This document shows, piece by piece, positions 1 through 7,945 of a DNA stretch of 18,375 nucleotides (within the stretch, counting starts at the first letter, position 1; each line of letters starts with the position of its first letter). Position numbers and translations under genes: made by a program. The stretch is from Gracilimonas sp035704785. Its GTDB lineage: Bacteria; Bacteroidota; Rhodothermia; Balneolales; Balneolaceae. The notes below the pieces were generated by a model that saw only the letters and a list, made by a program, of their open reading frames with translations, ran no database searches and had not been told where the DNA came from. Location: positions 1 through 18,375 of the forward strand of contig NZ_DASSWP010000155.1 in the NCBI RefSeq assembly GCF_035704785.1, written 5' to 3'.

Positions 1-1122
1 ATTCATTCCTGCACATTGAAAGAAAGTATCAATTTCAGGTGGCAGAGCTGCACCACCTGACACAAAAAGCCGCACATGTCCACCTGTACGCTGCTTTAGT
101 TTATCGAAAACCAGTTTGTCGGCAATTTTCTTTTGTAGTGATACTAAACCTCGCTGGCCTTTAGAATATTTCCTTCCCGTTTCAACTGCCCAGTTAAATA
201 TTTTTTTCTTGGTGTCACTTCCTTCCTCAACACTTTTGACGATCAGATTGTACATCTTCTCAAAAAGTCTGGGCACGCTGATCATTATGGTAGGTTTGGC
301 TTCAGGCATATTTTTCGATACCGTATCTACACTCTCTGCGTAGTAAACTTCCACCCCACTGGATATCATTGCGTAATAACCAGCTGTACGCTCAAACGAG
401 TGACAGAGCGGCAAAAATGAAAGCAAGCGATCATTGTCATCCCAATAAATATGTTGTGTAGCTGCTTTCACATTACTGACAATGTTGTGATGAGTGAGCA
501 TCGCCCCTTTTGGTTTACCGGTTGTACCGGAAGTATAGATCAATGTAGCGACGTCTTCAGGAACTACGGCTTTGCTTCGTTCTTTTATGGTTTTCTTATG
601 AGTCTCAAGATGCTTGCCTCCTTCTAACAGCATATCATTATACATCTTCACATAATCCTCTTCCATAAGGTGCACTAACTTTGCCTCATCAAAAGCGATA
701 ACCTCAACCAATTCATCACAGTTATCAAAAACTTCCACGGCCTTCTTAAGCTGAAGTCCGGTAGAAACGAAAAAAATCTTGGCACCCGAATCTTGTAAAA
801 TATATTCGCACTGCCCGGCCGGTAAGGTAGTGTAAAGAGATACATTGATAGCACCAACCAATTGAATAGCCAGATCTACTGCAGCCCATTCATATCTGTT
901 CTCACTTAAAATGCCAACTCTGTCACCTTTTTCAATCCCCTTTTCGATCAAATAGGCTGCAATTGAATAAACATCGTCTGTAACCTGATCCCAATCAATG
1001 GGCTGATACTCCGAATCAGGGGTAGGTTTAAAATAGAATGGCTTTTTCCCGGCACCTTTATATTTTTTTGAAAGGTTAATAAAAAGCTCAGTAAGTGTTT
1101 CAAAAGGGACTATAGTAGGCAT
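1..1122 (-). CDS. Long-chain acyl-CoA synthetase (AMP-forming), N-terminal part, cut by window edge
   Basis: Partial gene: the frame is open for 374 codons from an ATG at 1122 down to base 1, so the C-terminus lies outside the window. It belongs to the AMP-binding (ANL) superfamily, which activates long-chain fatty acids to acyl-CoA through an acyl-adenylate. The P-loop YTSGTTGKPKG lies at about residues 196-206 and is followed by MLTHHN. Further on are LPLCHSFERTAGYY (about 237-250), typical of the FAA1/FadD15-like branch (COG1022), and SVPRLFEKMYN in the acyl-binding half. Family members are near 590-640 residues, so roughly 60% is present. The start fits the usual N-terminus, and a -7-like box lies 35 bp upstream. 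It is divergent from the Fur-family gene. Acyl chain length cannot be read from the sequence. Confidence 0.93.
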   Translation of the reverse strand, partial: MPTIVPFETLTELFINLSKKYKGAGKKPFYFKPTPDSEYQPIDWDQVTDDVYSIAAYLIEKGIEKGDRVGILSENRYEWAAVDLAIQLVGAINVSLYTTLPAGQCEYILQDSGAKIFFVSTGLQLKKAVEVFDNCDELVEVIAFDEAKLVHLMEEDYVKMYNDMLLEGGKHLETHKKTIKERSKAVVPEDVATLIYTSGTTGKPKGAMLTHHNIVSNVKAATQHIYWDDNDRLLSFLPLCHSFERTAGYYAMISSGVEVYYAESVDTVSKNMPEAKPTIMISVPRLFEKMYNLIVKSVEEGSDTKKKIFNWAVETGRKYSKGQRGLVSLQKKIADKLVFDKLKQRTGGHVRLFVSGGAALPPEIDTFFQCAGMN

Positions 1123-1156
1123 AATTAGCTGATTTATTCCAAATGTAACTCCACTG

Positions 1157-1164
1157 CAAATATA
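1157..1164 (-). promoter_or_regulatory. Bacteroidota-type -7 promoter box for the acyl-CoA synthetase gene
   Basis: Read on the minus strand this is TATATTTG, a perfect match to the Bacteroidota -7 consensus TAnnTTTG. It would place transcription start near 1150, about 28 nt ahead of the ATG at 1122. A TTTTG lies only 13 nt upstream instead of the expected about 19-20, so the -33 element is weak or absent. On the plus strand, TATATTTA at 1213-1220 is a near match that could serve the Fur-family gene, giving a very short leader. Confidence 0.5.
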
Positions 1165-1239
1165 CTACTCTTGAAATCAAAAGCACGGATTTCATAAGGA
1201 AGTTTCAACTCGTATATTTAGGCAAACAAAAAAAGTATT

Positions 1240-1746
1240 ATGGCACACCCAGCACACGAGGATACAGTACATTTAGTAAAGGAGATCTTTCGCTCTTATC
1301 TCAAGGAACGTAATCAACGTCAAACACCGGAGCGTTTCATGGTGTTGGAAGAAATATATACCGCCGACGGTCATTTTGATGCCGATGATATTTTCTTCCA
1401 CATGAAAGAGGCCGGCACCCGGGTTTCAAGAGCAACAGTATATAATACGCTCGATCTGCTTGTTGAGTGCGGACTTGTTCAGCGTCAGCAATTTGGCAAA
1501 AGCCAGTATTATTATGAACGTGCCTATGCCTACCAACAGCATGACCACATTATTTGCAGAGAGTGTGGCCACGTGCTGGAATTTTGTGATCCTCGTATAG
1601 GGGAAATACAAAGAATGCTTTCTGAGATTCATGATATGGATATTGACGGGCACTCACTGCATTTCTTTGGAACATGCAGTGATAAGGAAAGTTGTGAACG
1701 CAGGAAAGAAGCAGATAATAAGATCGCTGACCTGAAAGAATCTTAA
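1240..1746 (+). CDS. Fur/Zur/PerR-family transcriptional regulator
   Basis: A 168-residue metal- or peroxide-responsive repressor of the Fur superfamily. The N-terminal winged helix includes RQTPERFMVLEEIY (27-40) and the recognition-helix signature SRATVYNTLDLLVECGLV (63-80). The dimerisation domain has HDHIICRECGH (101-111), with C107 and C110 forming the first pair of a structural zinc site. A second pair, C146 and C152, lies in GTCSDKESC. The second spacing is CX5C, slightly longer than CX4C in E. coli Fur. Whether it senses iron, zinc or peroxide cannot be decided from the sequence. No clear Shine-Dalgarno precedes the ATG. It is divergent from the acyl-CoA synthetase and convergent with ftsX, with no strong terminator in the 53-bp gap between them. 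Confidence 0.93.
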   Translation: MAHPAHEDTVHLVKEIFRSYLKERNQRQTPERFMVLEEIYTADGHFDADDIFFHMKEAGTRVSRATVYNTLDLLVECGLVQRQQFGKSQYYYERAYAYQQHDHIICRECGHVLEFCDPRIGEIQRMLSEIHDMDIDGHSLHFFGTCSDKESCERRKEADNKIADLKES

Positions 1747-1799
1747 CTGATACTACTACCTACAATTTTTCACTTCCTAGTTGGCTGAATCTGAATCAA

Positions 1800-2684
1800 T
1801 CACCCGGAGATGTAAGTCTCCTGAATGAAACGTCGGGCAGCCCAGCGGCTTCCCAGCCATCCCATGATCAATGAAAGTGAGATCATAGCTCCTACCAAAA
1901 AGTACCATCTTCCATAGGGCCAGCTGAGTATACCCATATCAGAAAGATAGAAAGGGATAGCAAATTCAAATATCAGGAATACACTAAGAACAGCTAAAGT
2001 ACCTGCTATCAAACCCTGTAAAATACCTTCTACTATAAATGGACTTCGTATAAATTTATTGGTAGCTCCAACTAATTTCATGGCCCTAATAAGGTCTCTT
2101 TTTGCATAGATGGTCAGCCGTATCGTATTGTACACTAATATCAATGCTGCCATTAAAATAAGAAGCCCGACCCCCCCTCCAATAAGTGTAAAAGTATTCA
2201 GGTTAGATTCCATTACCCGAAGTAAGGCCGCATTGTATTCCACTTCATCAACACCGCGCACAGTGCTTAAGCGTGAGACCAACTCTTCAATATGTTCTGC
2301 CCCTGCATCAGTATTTACATTCAACCGAAATGAGGCCGGAAGGAAATTCAGTTCAGCGAGTTCTTCAACTCCTGCACCAAATTCCTTACGCATTACAGCA
2401 GAGGCACTGTCTTTTGAAATGTATGTAATCTCCTGAACCAATTCTTCCGTTTCAAGCTGTTGGCGAATTTGATCTGTTGTACGATCATTAACATCCAAAA
2501 GGAACACTTCCACTTCTATGAGATCTTTTATAGACATTGCCTGACTATATACATTAAATCCAATTCTTGTGAGTACACCTAATAAAAGCACAGCAATAAA
2601 AAGAGAGAAGATTGAAGTAGTTGCTGCAAGTTTAGTTCGTCTAATTCCTGTATAACCTTCACGTAAAATATATTTTATGCTCAT
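1800..2684 (-). CDS. ftsX: Cell-division ABC-transporter permease-like protein FtsX
   Basis: A 294-residue FtsX. In the FtsEX complex it links the cytoplasmic ATPase FtsE to periplasmic activation of septal peptidoglycan hydrolases. Layout: cytoplasmic N-terminus, TM1 at about 19-42, an extracytoplasmic domain at 52-160, TM2 at about 165-190, TM3 at about 218-243 and TM4 at about 259-280. The family hallmark AMKLVGATNKFIRSPFIVEG (201-220) lies between TM2 and TM3, and length and topology are normal. ftsE is not adjacent; separation of ftsX from ftsE is common in Bacteroidota (recalled). It is last in the cinA operon, starting 1 nt after the stop of the outer-membrane protein gene, so it is probably translationally coupled. 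Confidence 0.93.
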   Translation of the reverse strand: MSIKYILREGYTGIRRTKLAATTSIFSLFIAVLLLGVLTRIGFNVYSQAMSIKDLIEVEVFLLDVNDRTTDQIRQQLETEELVQEITYISKDSASAVMRKEFGAGVEELAELNFLPASFRLNVNTDAGAEHIEELVSRLSTVRGVDEVEYNAALLRVMESNLNTFTLIGGGVGLLILMAALILVYNTIRLTIYAKRDLIRAMKLVGATNKFIRSPFIVEGILQGLIAGTLAVLSVFLIFEFAIPFYLSDMGILSWPYGRWYFLVGAMISLSLIMGWLGSRWAARRFIQETYISG

Positions 2685-2685
2685 A

Positions 2686-4656
2686 TCAATTTCTAAATTG
2701 TGCTCTTATTCCTACAATTAAACGCCGCGGTGGCATTGGGAAACCGGCCGCCTCAAAGTAGCCTGCCTGACCCAATCCATCAAGTGCATTTTCCCACCTG
2801 AGTACAACCATTATTCCACGAACCCGTGCCGAAAGTTCCCCATCCAATCTAAAGAATGGAGGAAGTTCCTGATAGGTACTATTCCCCTGCCAATAACCCA
2901 ACTCCGTGTTGTATGTGCGCGCGCTGTAAACGAATGGTGATAATAAGGTTTTTACACCTAATTTCAGATATGCTGCCCGATCAAAGACATATCCTTTTAC
3001 AAAAGCAGAATTTCGGAGCCAGATGATCATATCCTGATTGTTCAAAACCGCGACCGGAGAACTCTCATCTTCGTAATTAAACTCCTGAATGGTACCCGAA
3101 CTTTCTATTTCAAACAGATCATTCTCAAACCTTCCAAAAACCGTAGCAGACAATTGCTCAAGACTTTGGCTGTTTGTGAACGAGCTATCCGGGGTTAAAA
3201 AAGTTGCATTTTTAGACATTTTGAATCGCCCCTTGCTTCCAAATGTAAGGGTTTGACCCAACTTTAGATCGATACTGCCGGTTGCGGAAATACCTTTCTC
3301 ATTATCTAAATTTTCATTACCCCGATAGTTTTCAGATTCCCAATACAATGACTGTATTGTGGGCATTCTGCTGAACTGAGAAATACTTCCACTTAGACCC
3401 ACACTTTTGAATAGGTTCAATTTTACGCCGCCGGTTATATCATATCCTGCTTTTCCGTCGTTGCGGCTATTTTGATCTCCTTTCGCATAAACCAAAAAAT
3501 TATCGCTCAGTTGATAGCTGAGAGAAGAACCTGCATTAAAATTCGACCACTGTGTTTTCGAAACAGGTGTGAATTCCTCTGCTGAAATTTGCTGCATCCC
3601 CACTTCCCCTCTGATCTCAAAATTCTTCCATCTTACTGACTTGAAAATATTAGCGCTCAAAGTCCTGAAGTCATGAGATAAAGTATCTGCACTAAAAAAA
3701 AGATCTTTTGTGTTTTTAGTGATCGATAGCTCCAGGCCGGCATCTTCCGCAGCAGATGAATCCCTTCTGTGATAGATACCGGTTAAAAGATCCCATCTGT
3801 TAAATTCAGAATTCGCATTTGAAGACCTTGGAACGGATGAAAATTCATCAAATGGAAAGGTAGAAGGATCACCTACATTGTACCCAAAAGGCTCATCCTT
3901 ATTTAACTGATTACGGAGATATAAGCTTCGGATCAAAAAGCGGTCATTCAAATGATGATATAACCTTCCCACGATCTGATTTCCTTCAACACCACTGTTT
4001 GGATAATAAGATCCACCCCTTCGGTCCCAATAAGAGATCTCTAAATTCGTGCTCTCCGTAAAATTCTGAGCAACCATAAATTCCAGGTTCCGATAAGCCC
4101 CATTTGCCTCATCATAATTCAGGTAGCTTCGGGGTTTGATGATATAGTAGTCACGAATACGAATATTCGATTCATAATTGCCGCCATAACTTTCAACAGC
4201 CTTGCTGATCTTGCGGTGAGGAACCAGGTTATAGTTAACCAGCCCTGTTATCGGATTATTTAAGGATAGCCCATCCAGTTCAAGGTGCTGCTCATAAGGT
4301 CCATATCCATTTATATGAAAAGCATCAACCCTGCCGGTTGTGCCTTGCCTGAAAGAAATAACATCTCTCCGGTAGGCTTGATAATCACCCCAATTTGGCC
4401 AAACTTGCCACCGCAGGAGACTATCTGTAGCTATCAAAAAACTATAAGCCTCCGGCTTTTCAGACCATGGGGTCACCTGACCGGGCTCAGGTTCTTCCTC
4501 CTGATTTTGTACAAGGGTATCCTGAACTGAAGCCAAAGAATCACTCACTATAAATTCCGTGGCAGACGAATCTACCGCAATGGAATCCGGATTCTGCGCT
4601 AAAGCCATCGCAGGCAATGAAAACAAAATGATATGAAGGAGAATTATTTTCTTCAA
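2686..4656 (-). CDS. TonB-dependent-receptor-like outer-membrane beta-barrel protein
   Basis: A 656-residue secreted protein. The N-terminus MKKIILLHIILFSLPAMALA is a good signal peptide, cleaved before Q21. It is followed by an acidic, Ser/Asp/Glu-rich linker (about 22-62). Residues about 105-165, with IRQ-like SFRQGT, HLELDGLSLNNPITG and VESYGGNYES, resemble a TonB plug. The remainder is alternating aromatic beta-strand sequence typical of a 22-strand barrel and ends in RLIVGIRAQFRN. There is no obvious TonB box and no carboxypeptidase-like N-terminal domain. The start is TTG at 4656, overlapping the cinA stop as TTGA; it is preferred because the next ATG (residue 17) would destroy the signal peptide. 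No ligand can be inferred. Sitting between cinA and ftsX, it has no SusD partner. Confidence 0.78.
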   Translation of the reverse strand: MKKIILLHIILFSLPAMALAQNPDSIAVDSSATEFIVSDSLASVQDTLVQNQEEEPEPGQVTPWSEKPEAYSFLIATDSLLRWQVWPNWGDYQAYRRDVISFRQGTTGRVDAFHINGYGPYEQHLELDGLSLNNPITGLVNYNLVPHRKISKAVESYGGNYESNIRIRDYYIIKPRSYLNYDEANGAYRNLEFMVAQNFTESTNLEISYWDRRGGSYYPNSGVEGNQIVGRLYHHLNDRFLIRSLYLRNQLNKDEPFGYNVGDPSTFPFDEFSSVPRSSNANSEFNRWDLLTGIYHRRDSSAAEDAGLELSITKNTKDLFFSADTLSHDFRTLSANIFKSVRWKNFEIRGEVGMQQISAEEFTPVSKTQWSNFNAGSSLSYQLSDNFLVYAKGDQNSRNDGKAGYDITGGVKLNLFKSVGLSGSISQFSRMPTIQSLYWESENYRGNENLDNEKGISATGSIDLKLGQTLTFGSKGRFKMSKNATFLTPDSSFTNSQSLEQLSATVFGRFENDLFEIESSGTIQEFNYEDESSPVAVLNNQDMIIWLRNSAFVKGYVFDRAAYLKLGVKTLLSPFVYSARTYNTELGYWQGNSTYQELPPFFRLDGELSARVRGIMVVLRWENALDGLGQAGYFEAAGFPMPPRRLIVGIRAQFRN

Positions 4657-5942
4657 GGAAGCTCTTTTTTAAGATCGTAAGGCATCGTATCAATTTTCTT
4701 CAAGATACGGCGGACGGTTTCCAATAAAACCATTTTTGTTCGTTCTTTATTAATAAGGCGATCTTTGGTAAACATAGCTTTTATCGCAAAATGTTCCCCG
4801 CCTTTTTGATAATAGCCCATCCAAACCGTACCCACCGGCTTCTCTTTTGTTCCTCCTCCGGGGCCGGCAATACCCGTAGTAGAAATTCCAATATCGGTCC
4901 CTAGTTTTTCAGCCACTCCCTTTGCCATTTGCAGGGCCACCTCTTTACTTACTGCACCAACGGTATTCAAATCATGCTCAGAAACCCCAAGCTGCCCCAC
5001 TTTCACACTATTGGCATATGAGATAATTCCACCATCAAAATATTTACTGCTTCCCGCTACATCTGTAAAAGAATTCGCTATCAAACCGCCCGAACAGCTT
5101 TCGGCAACAGAGATGCGCAGGTCATCCTTAACCAACAATTCACCAACCGCCTCACTCAGAGAATGATCTTTTCCTTCACCATATATATACCTTCCTGCTT
5201 TTTCGTATATGATTTGTATGAGTTTAATGAGATAATCTTTTGCTTCTTCTTCTGTTTTACCCCTGCTATTAAGTCTTAAAGTAACCCCTCCCGGAGAAGG
5301 CAAGTATGCCAAGCTTACTCCATTCTCAAAATATTCGGAAAGATCACCCAGAATCTCATCACTTAGGGTACTTTCACCAATACCGGCTGTTTTTATATAA
5401 TGGGAGTATAAGTAACCGATGTTTCCAAAGGCTTCTCTTAATTTTGAAGCTACCCGCTTGCGCATCAGATATTTCATTTCTCCCGGGACTCCGGGCAATA
5501 CTGCCAGGTACGTATCACTTTCATGAAACCACATTCCCGGTGCCGTGCCTGTTTTGTTGAACAATACATCGGCATTTTCAGGTACTTCGGCCTGACCATG
5601 ATTTGATTTAGAAAATGGAATATTTCTTTCCTCGAAGATCTTTTTGATATACTCCAGTGTTTGCTCATCAAGTGTATAGCCCACTTCAAAAAGATCAGCA
5701 ACTGCTTTCTTAGTCATGTCGTCGTGAGTAGGACCCAAACCTCCCGTGCAGATCACCAGATCAGACTCATTCATTGAAGTCCGTATAGTATTTTTTATAT
5801 CATTGAAATCATCACTGATAGTGTAAACCTTAGTAACATTAAAACCCGAACCCGTCAAAAACTCTCCAAGCCAGGAGGCATTGGTGTTTACCGTGTCGCC
5901 GATAAGAAGCTCATTGCCGATTGAGATGATCTGTGCATTCAT
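4653..5942 (-). CDS. cinA: CinA: competence/damage-inducible family, NMN deamidase domain
   Basis: A 429-residue full-length CinA with two domains. The N-terminal MoCF-like (COG1058) half starts MNAQIISIGNELLIGDTVNT and carries CTGGLGPTHDDMTKKA (about 65-80); in studied homologues it has ADP-ribose pyrophosphatase activity. The C-terminal PncC-like domain (about 262-429) has SVAESCSGGLIANSFTDVAG and STTGIAGPGGGTKEKPVGTV, and deamidates nicotinamide mononucleotide in pyridine-nucleotide salvage. A longer frame begins with TTG at 5972, adding ten residues. I chose ATG at 5942 because CinA proteins normally begin immediately before the IISIGNELL strand. It heads a three-gene operon and its stop overlaps the next gene's TTG start. 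It is divergent from pgsA. Confidence 0.94.
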   Translation of the reverse strand: MNAQIISIGNELLIGDTVNTNASWLGEFLTGSGFNVTKVYTISDDFNDIKNTIRTSMNESDLVICTGGLGPTHDDMTKKAVADLFEVGYTLDEQTLEYIKKIFEERNIPFSKSNHGQAEVPENADVLFNKTGTAPGMWFHESDTYLAVLPGVPGEMKYLMRKRVASKLREAFGNIGYLYSHYIKTAGIGESTLSDEILGDLSEYFENGVSLAYLPSPGGVTLRLNSRGKTEEEAKDYLIKLIQIIYEKAGRYIYGEGKDHSLSEAVGELLVKDDLRISVAESCSGGLIANSFTDVAGSSKYFDGGIISYANSVKVGQLGVSEHDLNTVGAVSKEVALQMAKGVAEKLGTDIGISTTGIAGPGGGTKEKPVGTVWMGYYQKGGEHFAIKAMFTKDRLINKERTKMVLLETVRRILKKIDTMPYDLKKELP

Positions 5943-6001
5943 GACCTGTAAATTCAGTATAAGCTCGCCCAAATTCCACAGCTATTTAGTGATGAGGTTT
6001 A

Positions 6002-6060
6002 AGGTGCAAGAAGCAAGGTTCAAGACTCTTCTTGCTCCTTGCACCTCGCTACTTGAACCT
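6002..6060 (+). repeat. Heptad-based crossing inverted repeat in the cinA-pgsA spacer
   Basis: The arm at 6002-6017 (AGGTGCAAGAAGCAAG) is complementary to 6031-6046 with one mismatch in 16, enclosing a 13-nt loop. A second perfect 9-bp pair joins AGGTTCAAG (6016-6024) and CTTGAACCT (6052-6060). Its left arm lies mostly in the loop of the first, so the two stems cross and overlap by two bases. The arms are built of the heptads GTGCAAG, AAGCAAG, GTTCAAG and their complements. No U-run follows, so it is not a simple terminator. It most resembles an interspersed intergenic repeat or a folded RNA element; its function is unknown. Confidence 0.7.
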
Positions 6061-6134
6061 GACAAAAAATCCATCATGTTATGAATGAAATTCCTTAGTA
6101 AGTTTCGGGACTTAAAATTCCTGCAATACAATCA

Positions 6135-6728
6135 ATGAAAAACCTCCCAAATATTCTCAGCGGCTTAAGAATGATCTTAGCGCCCATATTTCTGTTCATG
6201 TACATTCAGGATGAACTTATTTGGCGCTCGCTCAGTATTGCTGTTTTTGCCACGGCTGCTGTAACCGACTACTTTGACGGCAAAATTGCACGATATTATA
6301 AACTGGAAAGCGATTTTGGTGTTTTCCTTGACCCTTTAGCTGATAAATTCCTCACTTTCGCGGGATTTTTGTGCCTGCCTTTTCTGGACGCAAGTCAATT
6401 TCCCTGGTGGGCCGTCATTGCCATTTTGATCCGGGATATTCTGGTTACTTCACTCCGCCTTTATGCCGGCAAGAAGAACCTAAGCATGGAAACCCGCTTC
6501 ACCGCAAAAGCCAAAACCATGGTTCAGATGATCTTCTTATACGCTGTTCTTTTGGTCGGGGTATTCAAACAAGCGGATATTGATTTTTCAGATGTCGCTA
6601 TGAGTATATTCAATTCCGGATCTCTGTACTATGCCATGATGTTTGTTACAGCCCTGACTGTTTATTCAGGAATTGAGTATCTGTGGATCAATAGAGATAT
6701 GTTCAACGCTGAAAACACGTCTTCTTGA
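6135..6728 (+). CDS. pgsA: CDP-diacylglycerol--glycerol-3-phosphate 3-phosphatidyltransferase
   Basis: A 197-residue integral inner-membrane enzyme of the CDP-alcohol phosphatidyltransferase family. It transfers the phosphatidyl group from CDP-diacylglycerol to glycerol 3-phosphate, giving phosphatidylglycerophosphate. The complete catalytic motif D45-x2-D48-G49-x2-A52-R53-x8-G62-x3-D66-x3-D70 is visible (VTDYFDGKIARYYKLESD and FGVFLDPLADK). Hydrophobic segments flank it, and MKNLPNILSGLRMILAPIF is the typical N-terminus of PgsA. A weak -7-like TAAGTTTC lies at 6099-6106. Its stop overlaps the TTG start of pgpA, which encodes the next step of the pathway. Another CDP-alcohol transferase (for example phosphatidylserine synthase) is less likely, given the N-terminus and the pgpA partner. 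Confidence 0.93.
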   Translation: MKNLPNILSGLRMILAPIFLFMYIQDELIWRSLSIAVFATAAVTDYFDGKIARYYKLESDFGVFLDPLADKFLTFAGFLCLPFLDASQFPWWAVIAILIRDILVTSLRLYAGKKNLSMETRFTAKAKTMVQMIFLYAVLLVGVFKQADIDFSDVAMSIFNSGSLYYAMMFVTALTVYSGIEYLWINRDMFNAENTSS

Positions 6729-7210
6729 ATACACTTAAATATTTATTAGGAACCGGATTTTATTCCGGACTCACTCCCAAGGCTCCCGGAACGGCAGGCA
6801 GTTTTGTTGCTCTTCTAATCGTGTTTGGTATTGTGTATGCACAAATTCATTCCCTTTTGATCATATTCATCATCAGTTCGGGATTGCTTTCGCTTTGGGT
6901 AGCCTCCTATTTTGAAGAAGAATTTGGCAAAGACCCACAGATTATGGTCATTGATGAATGGGCCGGACAAGGCCTTACTTTTGCTGCGATTTCCTTCACA
7001 GGTGATCTGTTAACCAATGTAACACTGTTGATCACCGGATTTATTCTTTTCAGATTTTTTGATATCCTAAAACCTTTGGGAATCAACAAAGTGCAAAAAG
7101 CCAAAGGCGGCTTTGGAATTTTAGGGGATGATTTATTAGCAGGATTGTTTGCGCTTATCTGCTTAAAAACCCTTATTTTTACGTGGCCGAATTTATTTGG
7201 GATGAATTAA
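6725..7210 (+). CDS. pgpA: Phosphatidylglycerophosphatase A
   Basis: A 161-residue membrane phosphatase of the PgpA family that converts phosphatidylglycerophosphate to phosphatidylglycerol. Family signatures are GFYSGLTPKAPGTAGSF (11-27), VIDEWAGQGLTF (75-86), FRFFDILKPLGINKVQ (109-124) and GGFGILGDDLLAGL (128-141), with conserved acidic residues D77, E78, D135 and D136. Hydrophobic stretches at about 27-60 and 95-110 and at the C-terminus fit an inner-membrane location. Translation starts at TTG 6725, inside a TTGA overlap with the pgsA stop, implying translational coupling. No internal ATG would keep the first signature. Confidence 0.94.
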   Translation: MNTLKYLLGTGFYSGLTPKAPGTAGSFVALLIVFGIVYAQIHSLLIIFIISSGLLSLWVASYFEEEFGKDPQIMVIDEWAGQGLTFAAISFTGDLLTNVTLLITGFILFRFFDILKPLGINKVQKAKGGFGILGDDLLAGLFALICLKTLIFTWPNLFGMN

Positions 7211-7255
7211 TACCTCACTCATCGCAACGGACCTCTAACAGAATTTAAACGACTT

Positions 7256-7912
7256 ATGATACTTAATACCTCATTTGCACGTGAGCTGGCGTCTCATTTG
7301 CTTGAAATTAATGCCGTAGTATTACGACCCAGCAATCCGTTCACATGGACTTCGGGATGGAATTCCCCCATCTATTGCGATAACAGGCTTACTTTAAGAT
7401 ACCCTGAGATCAGAAATAAAATTGAGAATGAATTCACTGATATCATTGAAGAAAAATTTTCAAATGTTGACGTGATCACAGGAACTGCGACTGCAGGTAT
7501 CCCCCATGCCGCATGGGTTGCCGCAAATCTCAACAAACCCATGGCCTATGTTCGTGCTAAAGCCAAAGCACACGGTATGGGCAACCAAATTGAAGGCGGG
7601 GTGAATAAAGGGGAATCAACGGTTGTTATTGAAGATCTGATCTCTACGGGCGGGTCAGCAATTTCAGTTATAGAAGCTTTGAAATTTGTTGGAGCCAAAG
7701 TAGATGCTGTTATATCTATTTTTACCTATGATTTTGACAAAGCTTCCAAAAGGTTTACAGACATTGGCGTGCCTGTTTATACCCTTACTGATTACAAAAC
7801 CCTTGTTAATGTTGCCGTCGAGAAAGGCATCATAGACGGCGATGATCTGGAATTACTTTCAAGCTGGAGAGATCACCCAGACATTTGGCCTGATACCCCC
7901 GAAGAGCAATAA
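7256..7912 (+). CDS. pyrE: Orotate phosphoribosyltransferase
   Basis: A 218-residue type I phosphoribosyltransferase that joins orotate and PRPP to give orotidine 5'-monophosphate in de novo pyrimidine synthesis; it is cytosolic. The PRPP-binding motif VVIEDLISTGGSA is at about 123-135. Orotate-site and flexible-loop features are PFTWTSGWNSPIYCDNR (28-44), ITGTATAGIPHAAW (74-87) and YVRAKAKAHGMGNQIEGG (98-115). The length is normal for PyrE. It begins 45 bp after pgpA and ends 33 bp before miaB, on the same strand, and is probably in the same transcript. No other pyr gene is in the window. Confidence 0.94.
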   Translation: MILNTSFARELASHLLEINAVVLRPSNPFTWTSGWNSPIYCDNRLTLRYPEIRNKIENEFTDIIEEKFSNVDVITGTATAGIPHAAWVAANLNKPMAYVRAKAKAHGMGNQIEGGVNKGESTVVIEDLISTGGSAISVIEALKFVGAKVDAVISIFTYDFDKASKRFTDIGVPVYTLTDYKTLVNVAVEKGIIDGDDLELLSSWRDHPDIWPDTPEEQ

Positions 7913-7945
7913 TTTATATATTCGAATTCCTAAAATTTAGATTTA

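Noticed and set aside
1747..1799. Terminator between the convergent Fur-family and ftsX genes.
   Set aside because: No stem with a T-tract could be found in the 53 bp.
5943..5972. Ten-residue TTG-initiated N-terminal extension of CinA.
   Set aside because: CinA proteins begin just before IISIGNELL, which the ATG at 5942 satisfies; the extension resembles no conserved part.
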